Below are positions 1 to 11,034 of a stretch of DNA of 64,000 bases, one piece after another. The notes beneath the pieces are model-generated. The model was not told the origin of the DNA. It did no database searches and saw only the letters and a program-made list of their open reading frames with translations. Position numbers and translations under genes: made by a program. This DNA comes from Pyrenophora tritici-repentis (lineage: Eukaryota > Ascomycota > Dothideomycetes > Pleosporales > Pleosporaceae). The stretch lies in assembly GCF_003171515.1 (NCBI RefSeq), contig NC_089394.1, positions 2,728,001-2,792,000 on the forward strand. The letters run 5' to 3'. Each line of letters starts with the position of its first letter. Within the stretch, counting starts at the first letter, position 1.

Positions 1-448
1 CCATGCTCCACCCTCACCGGCCTCGTAACAACATAAAACGCCATACCCACACTCCTCGTCGAAAACTGAACCTTGCTCCCCACATGGAAAAACGCAAAGT
101 CGCCCGCCACAAGGTGATGCGTGATGCCCGTTGCTTCGTCCAGGACGTCGATTTGGCCGCTGAGGACGTATTTGGATTCTTCGAACGTGTAGGCGGCCGG
201 CTTGGATGGGCCGGCGGTGATTTTGTAGAAGCCAGATGTTATGGGTGTTGGGGTGGTGGTGGGGGTTTGCGTGAGGGTGCTGTGGGGGGGTGGGTTAGAT
301 GGACGGATGGGGTAGGAGGGGAGGAGGGGAGGACGTACGTGTGGAAATCTGCTACGGTTGCGTTGTCGCCTTCGGGGAGGGCAATGTGTTCGTGGCCTGC
401 GCCTTTGATGATGGTAAGGGGGACGAGAGTAGTATTCGACACTATCAT
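1..448 (-). CDS. EutQ-like cupin protein, partial (C-terminus beyond left edge)
   Basis: Exon 1 runs 448-339 and exon 2 from 279 to the left edge, with a 59-bp GTACGT...CAG intron between them. The splice restores one frame reading FHT-TLTQ and on through ITSGFYKITAGPSKP. The N-terminus (MIVSNTTLVPL) is followed by a beta-rich stretch with YVLSGQIDVLDE, HLVAGDFAFFHVGS and FYVVTRP. That is the pattern of single-domain cupins annotated in fungi as ethanolamine-utilisation EutQ-like proteins, where a glycine-rich turn and the GDF/FFHVG strand form the barrel. The biological role of fungal members is not settled, so no pathway is assigned. There is no signal peptide, so a cytosolic location is inferred. 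Only the C-terminal end is missing. Confidence 0.7.
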
Positions 449-1030
449 ATCGCTAAGGATTAGCCACTCCTGCTCCTTGAAGATTCCAGTCTAGTCGTTT
501 TTACTTACTATTTGCGAGCTTTATTTTTTTACTGTCTCACGAATTTCGAAAGGATGTAACTATAGAACAGGAAAGAACATATGGTAAAGCTCTCATATTT
601 AATAACCCAGATACCGAGGAACGTACGTACTGTAGTTCCCCCCCCCCACATAACCACCAATGCAACAGTTGCCCAAAAGCGGTAAGTCGTGCCTGACTTC
701 CCAGCCCGGTCAGGTAAGCCTGCCTCCTCAGTTAAAGCCGCCAAGCGGGTATAAGCGGCGCTAGCTACCAAGCGCCCGGTATCCAAAACTTCAAGATACA
801 AAACGGCTCACTCATTGCGAATTCCACCAACAGCCGAACAATGTACGATGGATGGGCATGTAATATACTGGATGGATACCAAGGCAGACAGACAGCCTTT
901 TGTTTTCTGGATGTCGTTTTCTTTCATAAAAAGAACAGGACAGCAACAAGACATGGATAACGTCTTGAATCATACATGTAGCCAAACAAGAAAGAAAGAG
1001 AGCAAACACCAAAACCCAGACGAACCCTCG
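449..1030. other. Intergenic, no gene seen
   Basis: This spacer lies between the start of the cupin gene and the end of hbrB, and probably holds the cupin promoter and the hbrB 3' UTR. Short open frames exist on both strands but have no recognisable domain or fungal splice structure. A C10 homopolymer lies near 638-647. Confidence 0.5.
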
Positions 1031-3692
1031 CTAATCCCACGACAAGCAACAGCAACAACAACGCCTTTCCCGTCCATCACGGACTAAAAAGCAGCCCTTG
1101 GGGTCCCATATAACCTCGTATCTATCCATTTCGAAAACGCCCCCTCCCCTAAAACAGAACCCACATGTCATCCACCCTACACCTAGGCCAACCCCGGCAC
1201 CGTAATCCCCCCCGGCTGCAAGATTCAACCCACCCCCTCTACTCCTCGGCCCCACAAAACCCTGCCGCTGTCTCCCCGTCCTGCCCCTACCCAGCCAATT
1301 ATACTTGAGCTCCTTGTTCAACCTACCAATCTTTTCCTGTGCATCATCGCTGGACTGCAGACTAACTAGCACAGACACGCATTGCAGCATGCGACCGACT
1401 GTTTCGGTGACTTTGGTCGAGTCCATTGGTTGTTGGCGCAGGGCGGCGGGCGGGAGGTTGGAGTGCGAGGTAGGCGGCGGGGGGGTGGAGGTGGGACATG
1501 GTAGGTGGATGTTGCGAGGGGTTTGAGGAGAAGGAACCAGCGGATGTGTTGGAGGTAGCGCGGGATCTTGTGCTGGCGAACGTCGAGGATGTTATACTGG
1601 TTGTGGATTCTAAGTAGCCGCCTGAGCTCTGGGAGGTGGAATTAAGACTACCCATTGGCAGGACATCGTTTGCGCTTCCCGCGGTGCCTGGGCGTGTGTC
1701 GTGTGGAATGGGAGAAGGAGATTCCAATCCCGCGTTTAGGTTCTCGAGGGATAGACGGGAGAAAATGGCCATTAGCGCCTCGTAGCGTGGAAGTATGACA
1801 ATGTCTCTGAATATGAGGAGTGTGATGCGTCGGACTTCTAGTTCGCCTAGAATGGGTATGTTGAGGTGATCTGGACTTTTCGTGTTCATCTCATCCGGCA
1901 GCATGACGCCCCAGAACTCGGCGGCTTGCGCCGATGTCATGATGCCCGAGCCTCTAAACTCCAGGTCGAGGGGTAGGAATACAGCTTGTAAGAAGGGAAG
2001 GATGGTGGTAAATACAACAAGCCACATCTCTACAAGATGTGGGATAAGCCGGTCATCGGGCACGTGTCGGAGCGTCTGGTCTAGGGAGCCAAAGCCGGTG
2101 GAGAGGAGTTCGTTGAGGTCTTCTATGAGGATTATGGGGGAGCGCTTGTGAATGCAGCGTTTGATGTGTACAGTGACTAGGGCGTTGAAGTCTTCTACAG
2201 GTGGTCGTGGGTCCTCGCCTTCGAAGATTAGTAACACTCTTGCTTTCAACAACGGCCAGGCGTCGTCTGGTGACAGGCCATTGATGCCGAACGAGCTGCC
2301 TAGATGCAACATTTCCGTCGTGTGTGATATCGTCTGTCCAGGCGTGGTGTGGCTTGATGCACTTGTGATATTGCTCGCTAATGACGGCCACTCTGCTCTT
2401 TCCGTGCTAACCGAGTTCATCCGTTCTCTGTACGGAGGCTCTAGTTGAGCGTCGAGAAAAGCGTTTGCCTTCTCCTCCTTTTTGGCGCGTCTCAAATGCC
2501 GCCCACCGTGTCGCAGATCCAGACCAGTCACAGAACTAGCAAAAGTGCTGGAATGGCCTGGCGAAGAAGGCGCGGCGAAGGAGTAGAGGGGTTCTGGCGC
2601 ACTGGGATTTGTGGGCTTCGAGTTGCTGTTCGCTGACGACAGGGGAAGAGCAAAACTGTCCTGGTCTTTGAGCTTGTGTTTCTGCCGTGACAGGAAGTGG
2701 TGCTTGTGCTTCTCCTCTTTCCGCTCCGGCAGCGAATCATTCCGTGGGGGAACTAGAGTGGACGTGGAGGCATTGGCAGAAGAGTACAGCGAGGTGCTGC
2801 TGCTGACGGTCGACTCGACCAGGCTCGTCGTCGAGCCGGCCATCATCATGCGATTGAGGGCCTGGGAGCTGTGAATGCCAATGCCAATCTTACCCGGTGA
2901 CGGCAGTGCCTGGTGCTTGCTGTCCAGGCGGTTGTCCACTTTGATGTTCTTTGGCTTGGACGAAAACAGTTTCATCTTGCTTTTGCTCTCCTTTATCTTT
3001 TGCAACTGCTGTGGTTCCGGAGTCGATGCAGGCTTAGGCGACGACTGTGGCTGCGCCCCCTCTATACCAGGTGAATTCAGCGGACTACGAGGAAATGCAG
3101 CATTCGCCGCCGTGGTCGCGGCCATCCGTCCACCGACGACGCCATTCTGGTACGACATGCCATTGGTCTTGAAGGTTACGCCTTGCGTAGGCACAGGCGG
3201 GGGGCTCATGGGCTGGCCGCGTCCCGCCTGTGCCTGCTCATTGGGAGCGGGGATGGTGGTGGAACGCTTGCGGATGTGCTGGGGGTTCTGGGCATATGCG
3301 GCCTGGGCAGCAATCTGCGAGGCCGTGAGCTGACCCTGACCTTCACGCATCGAACTGAGGCTGGGCTCAAAGTAACCCTGCGAGCGCTGGCGTGGGCGGT
3401 GTCCTATATTATGCGCCCCGATGTGACCCTGGCTCTGGGTTGCATCGCGCACAAAGCCCGGCCGTGAGTAATTCTGCGCCGATGACGATGAAGAAGATGA
3501 CGGTGTCGGCGGCGGGGGGCCAGCAGTAGGCGGGTCGAGAGAGCGCGGCGAACGTGCCGAGGGTGACAGTACCGACGTGGGCAGTGGAGAGCGGCGTTGT
3601 TGCAGCGTCGCCTGCGAACTGTCCGAGTCGGAGTCGTCGAGCGAGACGGGGCGACGGATCAAAGGCGTAGGGGGAGGTGAGGTCGACGGCAT
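1031..3692 (-). CDS. hbrB: HbrB/Bit61-family TORC2 subunit, frameshifted near the C-terminus
   Basis: The product belongs to the HbrB (yeast Bit61, animal PRR5/Protor) family, a subunit of TOR complex 2 linked to polarity and hyphal growth. It starts at the ATG at 3692 (MPSTSPPPTPLIRR); the in-frame triplet further upstream is GTG. A long Ser/Pro/Gln-rich disordered N-terminus of about 450 residues precedes the HbrB domain at about residues 470-650 (LLKARVLLIFEGED, HIKRCIHKRSP, DLEFRGSGIMTS, ITLLIFRDIVILPRYEAL). The frame breaks after MSHLHPP. The conserved C-terminal block (VTETVGRMLQCVSVL, NWLGRGRTGR) lies in another frame ending at 1031. The two frames meet at a run of seven G (1479-1485, plus strand), and I find no splice acceptor there. 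One base too many in this run explains the break. The last part of the tail (Cys-rich) is unusual and may not be translated as shown. Confidence 0.8.
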
Positions 3693-4098
3693 GGCGGGCG
3701 GTTGCACTGCAGGCCGATTCGTCCTACGGGTATTGCGACAATGTGGCTGTTTACAGCGTCCTTGCGCAAACTATGCGGCGATTGCGCTGATGCCGCCGTT
3801 GGACGGCGCGGCGACGGCGGTGTCAGCGTGAAGGGACAGACGGCTGTCGCTATGAGAAGACTTCCATGGCCAGCACGGGACAATTGAAGTAGAGGGCGTT
3901 ATTCGAGCATCAGTCACGGTGGTGGGGGACAAGTGCGCAGACGTCGAACCACATTGTATAGAGATACATCTGCCACGCGCGCCGTTAACGATCGACGCAT
4001 CGTGGCCGTGCCAGCTCCACATAACCTGACGCCGCTAGAACCCCCGCCAATCTTCCCTTCACCACCATCTTCCCCAAATAAACCCTATCTACGCTGCC
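3693..4098. promoter_or_regulatory. Shared divergent promoter of hbrB and GON7
   Basis: A spacer of about 400 bp separates the ATGs of two divergently transcribed genes, so both promoters and 5' leaders must lie here. The GON7-proximal part is pyrimidine-rich (around 4040-4085), as is common just upstream of fungal starts. No specific factor site was identified. Confidence 0.5.
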
Positions 4099-4350
4099 AT
4101 GCCGTTCCTGACCGCCACCTACACCTCCCCGACCTCGTCCTCACGCACATTCACCGCTGAGCTCCCCGCACTCTCCTCCCCGCCGCCCACTGCGGACCGA
4201 GTTGCATATCTTGCTGAACTTTCCTCGTCACTCAAGAACATGCAAAAGGATGTCAACGAGTTTCTGACGCAGAAAATGGCCGACGACAAGGCTGCCGACG
4301 ATGCAAAGGACGAGGAGACGTATGGCGAAGAGGTCGTGGATCAAGACTGA
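4099..4350 (+). CDS. GON7: EKC/KEOPS complex subunit Gon7
   Basis: This is an 83-residue single-exon protein in the fungal Gon7 family, the fifth subunit of the EKC/KEOPS complex. KEOPS makes the t6A37 modification of ANN-decoding tRNAs and has been linked to telomere maintenance. Diagnostic features are the N-terminal TATYTSP strand, the middle YLAELSSSLKNMQKDVN helix, the NEFLTQKMADDK segment and a disordered acidic tail. Fungal Gon7 proteins are about this size and bind Pcc1. The ATG at 4099 is the first in frame. It is divergent from hbrB and converges with the end of VPS39, only 62 bp away. Confidence 0.75.
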   Translation: MPFLTATYTSPTSSSRTFTAELPALSSPPPTADRVAYLAELSSSLKNMQKDVNEFLTQKMADDKAADDAKDEETYGEEVVDQD

Positions 4351-4412
4351 GCATGCACATGATATAATTACATAGCATACCACGGCTATCTATCAATACA
4401 TACGAACCCTCA

Positions 4413-7400
4413 TCAACGCCACCCAGACGCACCAGCCGTCCTCCTACCCACGCTACCCCTCATACAACCACTATGTATCACGCTGTTGTCCGGAAACACG
4501 CGAATCGCACTACCCCCAAACCTCTTGTGGCATACTGCGCAATGTCGGTCTTCGTCAATCACTACCCTCCTGTTTAACCCACCCGGCACCTTCCTTCCGT
4601 ATTGATCCGTTTTGTTATCAGCACCAAGCAACACGGCCGATTCGACAGCAACCTTTTCCACGCCACGAAGATGAGCTACAATCCGCTCTTCGTTGAGAAG
4701 CGAGTTTGCGTTGCGCATCCGACCGAAAAAGTATGACTCCAGATCCTTGACAGGCAGCGTTGGGGGAACCAGATCAAGCGTTGTTGCCGCCGGTAGTCGG
4801 GCGCCATGTTTAGACAAAAGCTCGAGCGCGGGAGGCCAGTTGGGTTGGTTGGGCGGTGGGGGTGAGAGATACAAGGATAAGAGGACGTGGTAGATGGAAA
4901 GCTCCGTGTCTTCAATAGTGCCCTGGATATTTGTACTTTGCTGCGAGCTCTTGGTCGGTGAAGATGGTGGCGGAGCCGTGTAGACCTGGTTGCAGTATCT
5001 ATACCAACGTTAGTTTATTACAATGCACAACATCTGAACGGAGCTTACTCTTCAGCCTTGTTGTAGTCTTTCAGCTGGAACACATAGATTGCCAATGCCT
5101 GCTTGTGCGAACCCATCTTGCTTAGTACAATCGCCCTGGCCTCGTAGTAATCCGGGTCTGGATGTCTGTTAGTCAATTGCCCACTGGCTCATCTGCAAAC
5201 ACGTACCATTGGCCGGCAACTGCTGGAATACGCGATATCGGTTGTACTGCGCGTTGTCCTTTTTCAAAAACATCTGCAGTCTCCTCATCCAATCCTGCTT
5301 CTCCTCGTCATTCTCAAAATCACCACTCTTCAGCTTCTCGAGCAATAAATCAACCAGTCGCTGGTGGAAGTCGACGTTGAGATCGTTCAGCTCCTCGATA
5401 ATGTGTTCCAGATATCTGACGGCCAACTTTACATCAATCTTCTGCAAGAACTCGAGCACCCTGTCCCGTGGCAATGTCTCCGCATTCTCCGTATCGGCAA
5501 GGAATACTTCCATGCCGAGCTTCGGATCTGTGCGTAGCGGCCACTCAGCGTACTCAAGGATAAGATCTATCAGTTCTGGTGGTAGCGCCTGCAGATATCC
5601 CACCGTTCGCTGCGGTCCCTGCAACGCCGGAGATACCTCTTCATCAGCTTCATTCTTCCCAAACTTGTCCAGTAGTTCCAACGCCTGTCGATGCAGCTTC
5701 TTGCCATGCAAAAAGTCAATGAGATCTGCATACCGACCAGTCTCATACAGCTTCTCTTGTACCACATCCGGCTCGCAAAAGTTGGGCAGACGGAACAGTG
5801 AGCCTGCAACGCTGGGATTTGCAATCATGTAAGCACGGAAGAGCGTTGTGTCGACCAACTGTGCCACTTCCAGTAGCTTCGCTTTCCAGTCTATCGGAGA
5901 CTCCAGAGATGCTTCCTCGATGAAGAAGTGGAACGGTGGCTTCTCAGCTTCTAGCTGACTGCCACTCGGCGTAGGTAGAGGTTCTTTCAGATTTCCATCA
6001 GTATCAATGTATCGCTTGATCTGAACACGGCATTGGGTAAGGAAAGACTGTAAAGCCCGAACAGAATCTTTGAACTCCTTATCGGCTGCCGCTTTGTCGG
6101 CCGGTGAAAGGTCAGCTGGCTTTTTCTTCGGTGTCCCAGCCTCTGGTGACTCATCCTTGGCTGAGTTTGTGCGGATAGAGACAGCATCCGAGTCTACCTT
6201 TTTGTGACCACCGACTCCAAAGCGGCCCATCATCGACCGACCAATCGTGGATGCAGGGCCAGGCGTGCTTTCTTCGGCTTCTTTCGCCACCTTCTCTCCG
6301 TTGGTGTCTTCTTCATCAGCTACGCTCCCGTCTCCTTTGACACTATCCTCCGGAGCCAAGTTTCCCGCGATAGATCTAGGGTACATTGCAATGACGCGCT
6401 CAGGTGGTGCTTTTGCATCAATGAACAGTTCCATGGCATCACGGTACTTCTTCATGTCAAACAACGCCTGCGCTTTGAGTATCTGTATCTCCCGCACCCT
6501 GCCCTCTTTGTCAACAAGAAGCGTATCTTCAAGCATGTTGAGAAGACTCAGCGCCTCGTCATAGCGCCCATTTGCGACTAGCTCATCGATCTGTGTCTCA
6601 TAGCTCTGTGCACCCATACGCCATATGCATCGATCGCTTGCAACCAAAAAGCCTTTGCCGGCGTGGGCCAAGCTAATGTTGGGCTGAGGGACGTGGAGGA
6701 AGTTGACGTTTGGTAGAGCAATCAGCTGCAGTAAATTGAGTGTGTCTGGGTTTCGGACTTCGAGGCTGCCCTTTGAAGGCGGCAGCAACGTCAGCATGTA
6801 CGGGTATGAGTATGCGATAGTTTCGGGTGCAGATTGCCAAGGAACCTGGCGCTTGTCGAGGGCGTTTCCTTCTGTATCGATGAACAAGCTGTTGACGTCT
6901 TTTGCGAGCAGCATTTCGCCTTCTCCGAGCCGTGTCGCAAGAGGCTTCGGCACCCAACTGCCCATGCCCATGTATCCCATACCGGAAGAAGAGACAGCGC
7001 CAAATCGGGCGCCGCCGCCTTGGTTACCGTTCTCTCCCAGCGCGCCTGGTTTGATGATGTCCTGTACATCATGTGTTTCAATATCAACCATCACGAAGCC
7101 TGGGTCCATGCCAGCGACAATCTTGGTTCCCGTCGCCCATGTCAGGCTCTTGACTGAAGCGATGAGTGATAGCTCAACAGCATCGCCAGTCAGCTCCATA
7201 TCCTGCCATGTCCACAGAATGATCTTGCGCTTCACCGCCACAGCGAGATGGCTCACAATAGACGGGATGCCAGTTGACGGGTCCTTTACAATGTTGCTCG
7301 CCGCAGCGAATGTGGTAGCCCCCCGCGTCTTCTCTAGCTTTTCCTGCAACTGGTACGTTTGTATGTCGTGAATCGAGACATAGTTATCCGATAGAGATAC

Positions 7401-7759
7401 AAGGATATTCGCTTCCTTGATTATGGCTAGCTGTTGTATCGGCCGTCGGGAGAACTTTTCCTCTTCGCGAAGGAGGTCGGCGGGTTTGCGCTTGAGAGTG
7501 GGAGCGTCGGCCTGGTCGCCGTTCTGCTCACCATTCGGCTTGCCGTCGCCCTCGACACCATCGATTTGGTCGTTTACCCGGTATATACGGAGAGAGCCCG
7601 TATTCAGGCCTACGAGTACACGATCGCCTGATAGTGTCAGCAATCACCGCTAATACCACAGTGACAAGCCATCGTACCATAGGCAAGGATGGACTCGATC
7701 TTGGACTTGTCGCGCTGTTTGAGCTCGACGATGGGTCGGGCGGTGAATGCAGAGAGCAT
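4413..7759 (-). CDS. VPS39: Vam6/Vps39, HOPS vacuolar tethering subunit
   Basis: Four exons are inferred: 7759-7678, 7627-5207, 5157-5049 and 4998-4413. Each has GT..AG borders that keep frame, giving 1065 residues. The start reads MLSAFTARPIVELKQ. An N-terminal CNH/beta-propeller (about residues 10-300) is followed by the alpha-solenoid with Vps39 domain 1 (ANGRYDEALSLLNML and after). The C-terminus is a Vps39 domain 2 zinc-binding segment with CAVCHKRF and SVIHSGC. Vps39/Vam6 is the Rab7/Ypt7-binding subunit of HOPS, which tethers membranes for fusion with the vacuole; yeast Vam6 also acts in nutrient signalling to TORC1. The Ser/Thr- and acid-rich insert near the middle is a likely disordered loop. 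Length fits the family. Confidence 0.88.
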
Positions 7760-8886
7760 GGTGGTTTATTTTCCTAACTACTGGTTCATTTGCCAGTATT
7801 GCTGTCGCTATGCGACTACTGTTGCGCGCTCCGAAAGCTTCATGAGTGCTGGTGGAGGTGCCTGGAGCTCGGCGGACCATCGTCATTGCCGCGGAAGCTT
7901 TGGCCAGGGTCCAGCCAGCACACATCCACATCACACACGACTTCGTATCCACAATCAAGTTGATGCAGTACCGGCTTCTACGATCTGCGAGTATACTTGA
8001 TCAAGAACGTCGGCTATTTTATATCAGGATTATATCTAACTTAAGAGCTGCTCTGCCCGGTTTACACGCACAATCGACCTAGAACCAGACTTAAACTTCA
8101 AGCTTGACGTGAAATACAGGCTGAGGGAGTATTCTACAACTTCTTCTCCACAATCATTCATGCGAACATTCTCATCAGTTTGATAACTGCCTTCCTGTCA
8201 CCTCATCAACACACCACTCGAATGTAATCTCTACTGTTGATCAAGCACCCAAGTCATAGAGAAGTCTCTTGACGTCTTTGATATGTACTTCGTCAGAGAA
8301 GGTGAGCGCTACATATATAAAAACCTACACGTCTTCCTCCTAAATCCGATCAGCAATCTACCGTTCTGTCTATCAGACAATCAATCTCCCACCCGTCACT
8401 CCAACCCCGCAGCCACAACGATGCTCAAAACCCGCACGTGATCTCTGTCCACCACTCCAACCAGCAGATGCAGTTGAAGTCTTACTCAGCATCGACGCGT
8501 AACCAAACTCATATAACGGATCTGTCCGCTCCGCATCGTCTACGATCTCCATACGGTCAGTCGATTGCCATGTCATAATCAGTAACGATCGTCCTGTCTG
8601 ACAGACAGGTAAGTCGGCACCCTTTCCCTCCAACTCCACACCTAGCAACAACGATCCTATCGCACCGAATACTTCCCTGTAGACCCACTTCTAGTGTTGG
8701 CATAACACATATATTGAGTTTCCGTGCCTTCCGTTCTCAAACTCTACGATCAAATCTACCGTTGAACAAGCAAATACTACCCACGCACTTGCTGTCAGTG
8801 TATACCATCCAGATCGGTACGACAATCAACCAGCTTATCAAACTTGGAAGATCCCATCATCGACGCATTACCCATCGCATCCCTTC
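7760..8886. other. Intergenic spacer upstream of VPS39 and of the small secreted protein gene
   Basis: This spacer of about 1.1 kb must contain the VPS39 promoter and the 5' leader of the secreted-protein gene at 8947. I see no supported coding region, tRNA or repeat. Confidence 0.45.
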
Positions 8887-8943
8887 GTAAGTCTCCAACC
8901 ACCTACTTAAAAGCAGGCTTGTCCGTAGTCTAACCTAGTACAG
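8887..8943 (+). other. Probable 5'-UTR intron
   Basis: A GTAAGT donor at 8887, a CTAAC branch-like site around 8931 and a TACAG acceptor ending at 8943 bracket 57 bp. The acceptor sits three bases before the ATG at 8947. Upstream sequence offers no in-frame ATG, so the intron probably lies in the leader. Confidence 0.5.
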
Positions 8944-8946
8944 ACC

Positions 8947-9156
8947 ATGCTTCTACGCGCAGTTCTCCTATTCACCATGACGACTGCAGTTTCAGCATTT
9001 TGCTGGGAAGGCTCTGAATGCACTTACCCGCGCGGTAGCTGCTGCACTTGCGACTCTAGAGGTTGTCCTCCGACACACCTAGGAACACCTTTTATCAGCC
9101 GGATCGGGACCTCTTGTGGTGCAACGGCGGCGGATGAATGCTGGGCGCAGCCATAG
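8947..9156 (+). CDS. Small secreted cysteine-rich protein (69 aa)
   Basis: The 69-residue product begins with a signal peptide (MLLRAVLLFTMTTAVSA). A mature part of about 52 residues holds eight cysteines, arranged as FCW, SEC, SCC, TC, RGC, SC and DEC, enough for four disulfide bridges. I do not recognise the family. Size, secretion signal and even cysteine number are what is seen in small secreted proteins of plant-associated fungi, which include candidate effectors, antimicrobial peptides and wall-associated proteins; no function is claimed. An intron just upstream of the ATG supports a real transcript. The gene stands alone in gene-poor DNA, with about 1.2 kb before it and 1.9 kb after. 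Confidence 0.6.
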   Translation: MLLRAVLLFTMTTAVSAFCWEGSECTYPRGSCCTCDSRGCPPTHLGTPFISRIGTSCGATAADECWAQP

Positions 9157-11034
9157 ACAAAAAGGGCTTTTTTGGTTGTGGAAGACTGTCAGGATGATGA
9201 GTTGCACAGAGGGATAGGGTTATTGAAGCGACGTGAGGGGAGGAGAAAACACTTGTCTGCTTAGTGCACAACCACCAGTCACTACATAAAGCACCTGTGT
9301 ATCAATGTGAAAACGATGAATGCTCCACTTATGAAACATGCCTTTACCATCCTACAACTCAAGTCCACACCGTCTGAATCTTAAAAGGGCTGCGCGCGTA
9401 CTTTCGCACTAATGATGAGCCTCCATAAATCGTAGCATGGAGGGGGGCCGGTATAACACGAGCAGCGCAATTTAGGACGTACAAGACGATTTAGCTGATC
9501 TACAAGTTCCCCAAATCAATAAAATACCACAAAGCGTGGCTTAATCACTCAATCTTGCACTGTATCACATCTTCTAAACCAGTGTTCAAGTAAATATCAC
9601 CACTTCGTCTCGCAACACGGCCGGCATAGCATCAACAATAGCACGATTCAAGGCGAACAAGCATCATTCCATTGGATGAGTTCTACGAAGATAAAATAGA
9701 GTAATATAAAAGAATGTGAGCGACTCCCTCCCCGTCGCGATAACATCTACATAACACGAGTTTTCTTTTTTTTTCCTTTGTAGCCCAGACCGGGCTAACA
9801 AGGCAAACAAAGCATAAGGGTGGACAAGATTGATTCCTAGACGGATTCCTAGACGGGTTCCTATCACTACATGCGTCGTGCGCCAGTGTGAAAAAAACAG
9901 GTCCCGGGCGCAAGCGCCTCACGGGATCAACTCGCGCGGCGTTTAATGAAAAAAAAAACGCTAAAACCAACCCTTCATCCAAAGGGACGAGGATGCTTCC
10001 ACCCGTACACAAACACAAAAATGTCGGCTTTCAACGTCGACGCATTTTCCATGTCTCCCTCGACAAGAGTCCTCGCGAGAAAAATACATGTCAAGGGGTA
10101 GGAAAATGGGAGGAAAGCACAACGCTTGTTACCAATCAGCACATCAACCTCTCCTTATTTTCTCCCCCCAGCAACAGCCGCGAAAGACGGGTGCAGAGCA
10201 TACAAAGCCAGAATAAGGGCCGGTGAGTTGAAAAATGGGAGAAAGGAGAGGCGTGGCGAATGAGCGAGTCATATCCAACATATTGCCGGTTCGTGTTCCA
10301 CAACACGTCGCTATCCTCATTGCGTCCTTGAGCTAACGACATTATTCACACCAAGAGGTCGCCTGTGCAAGCGCGCCAAGCGGGCAAGCCACGGCGAGGA
10401 CGCGGTGCGGCGGCGATGCAACGTCGAGGTGTGGAATGAAGAGCAAGGGAAATAAGGGTAGGAGGGCGGAACAGAGGATCAGGCGTAAGGGACCTCGGGA
10501 ACAGACATACTCAAGGAGATATACACAAACCTCATCATTTGATGGAAAGACATCTGCGGACATACATGCATCTCATCTCGAGGAAAAAAGGGAGATGAAG
10601 ATGACTTGTCCGCAGAGCTTCGCTGTCAAACTTCGCGATGAGGGGATATCAATCCAACACGCGCCCGCAAGAGAGAGCAATGACACAAGACAAATAAACA
10701 CAGGAAATAATACATTGTGGTGGGGTATATTGAAAGAAAATGGGCCAAAATGTAGAATAGAAACACCGACACATGAAAGCGGAGAAGCAAGTTTCATCAA
10801 CGCGAAAACATGTGCCATACTCCCTGTTCAGAGAGCGTATTCGCATCATCATGAAGAAGGGAGAGAAAACTTCAAACGCAAGGTTCGGTCTGAGCAATTA
10901 CGGCTCATCGCAGGTCGGTCAGGTCGTTGGTTGTCTAGGAGCAAGTCCAGTCGCCGACCGGTTGACGCAGAAGGCAAGCAAAAGGTCAGGTGGTCGGCGA
11001 CAGGTTTGCCATAATTATTCGACAAATACGGATC
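9157..11034. other. Intergenic, gene-poor
   Basis: About 1.9 kb separates the secreted-protein gene and the end of PRM1. It holds A-rich and T-rich stretches (for example T9 near 9765 and A9 near 9949) and a short tandem duplication of gattcctagacg around 9831-9857. Open frames here lack domains or plausible composition. Much of 9.7-11.0 kb may be PRM1 3' UTR. Confidence 0.4.

Noticed and set aside
10436..11014. 192-codon plus-strand frame antisense to the PRM1 3' region
   Set aside because: It is a basic, low-information sequence with no domain; more likely antisense to the PRM1 3' UTR.
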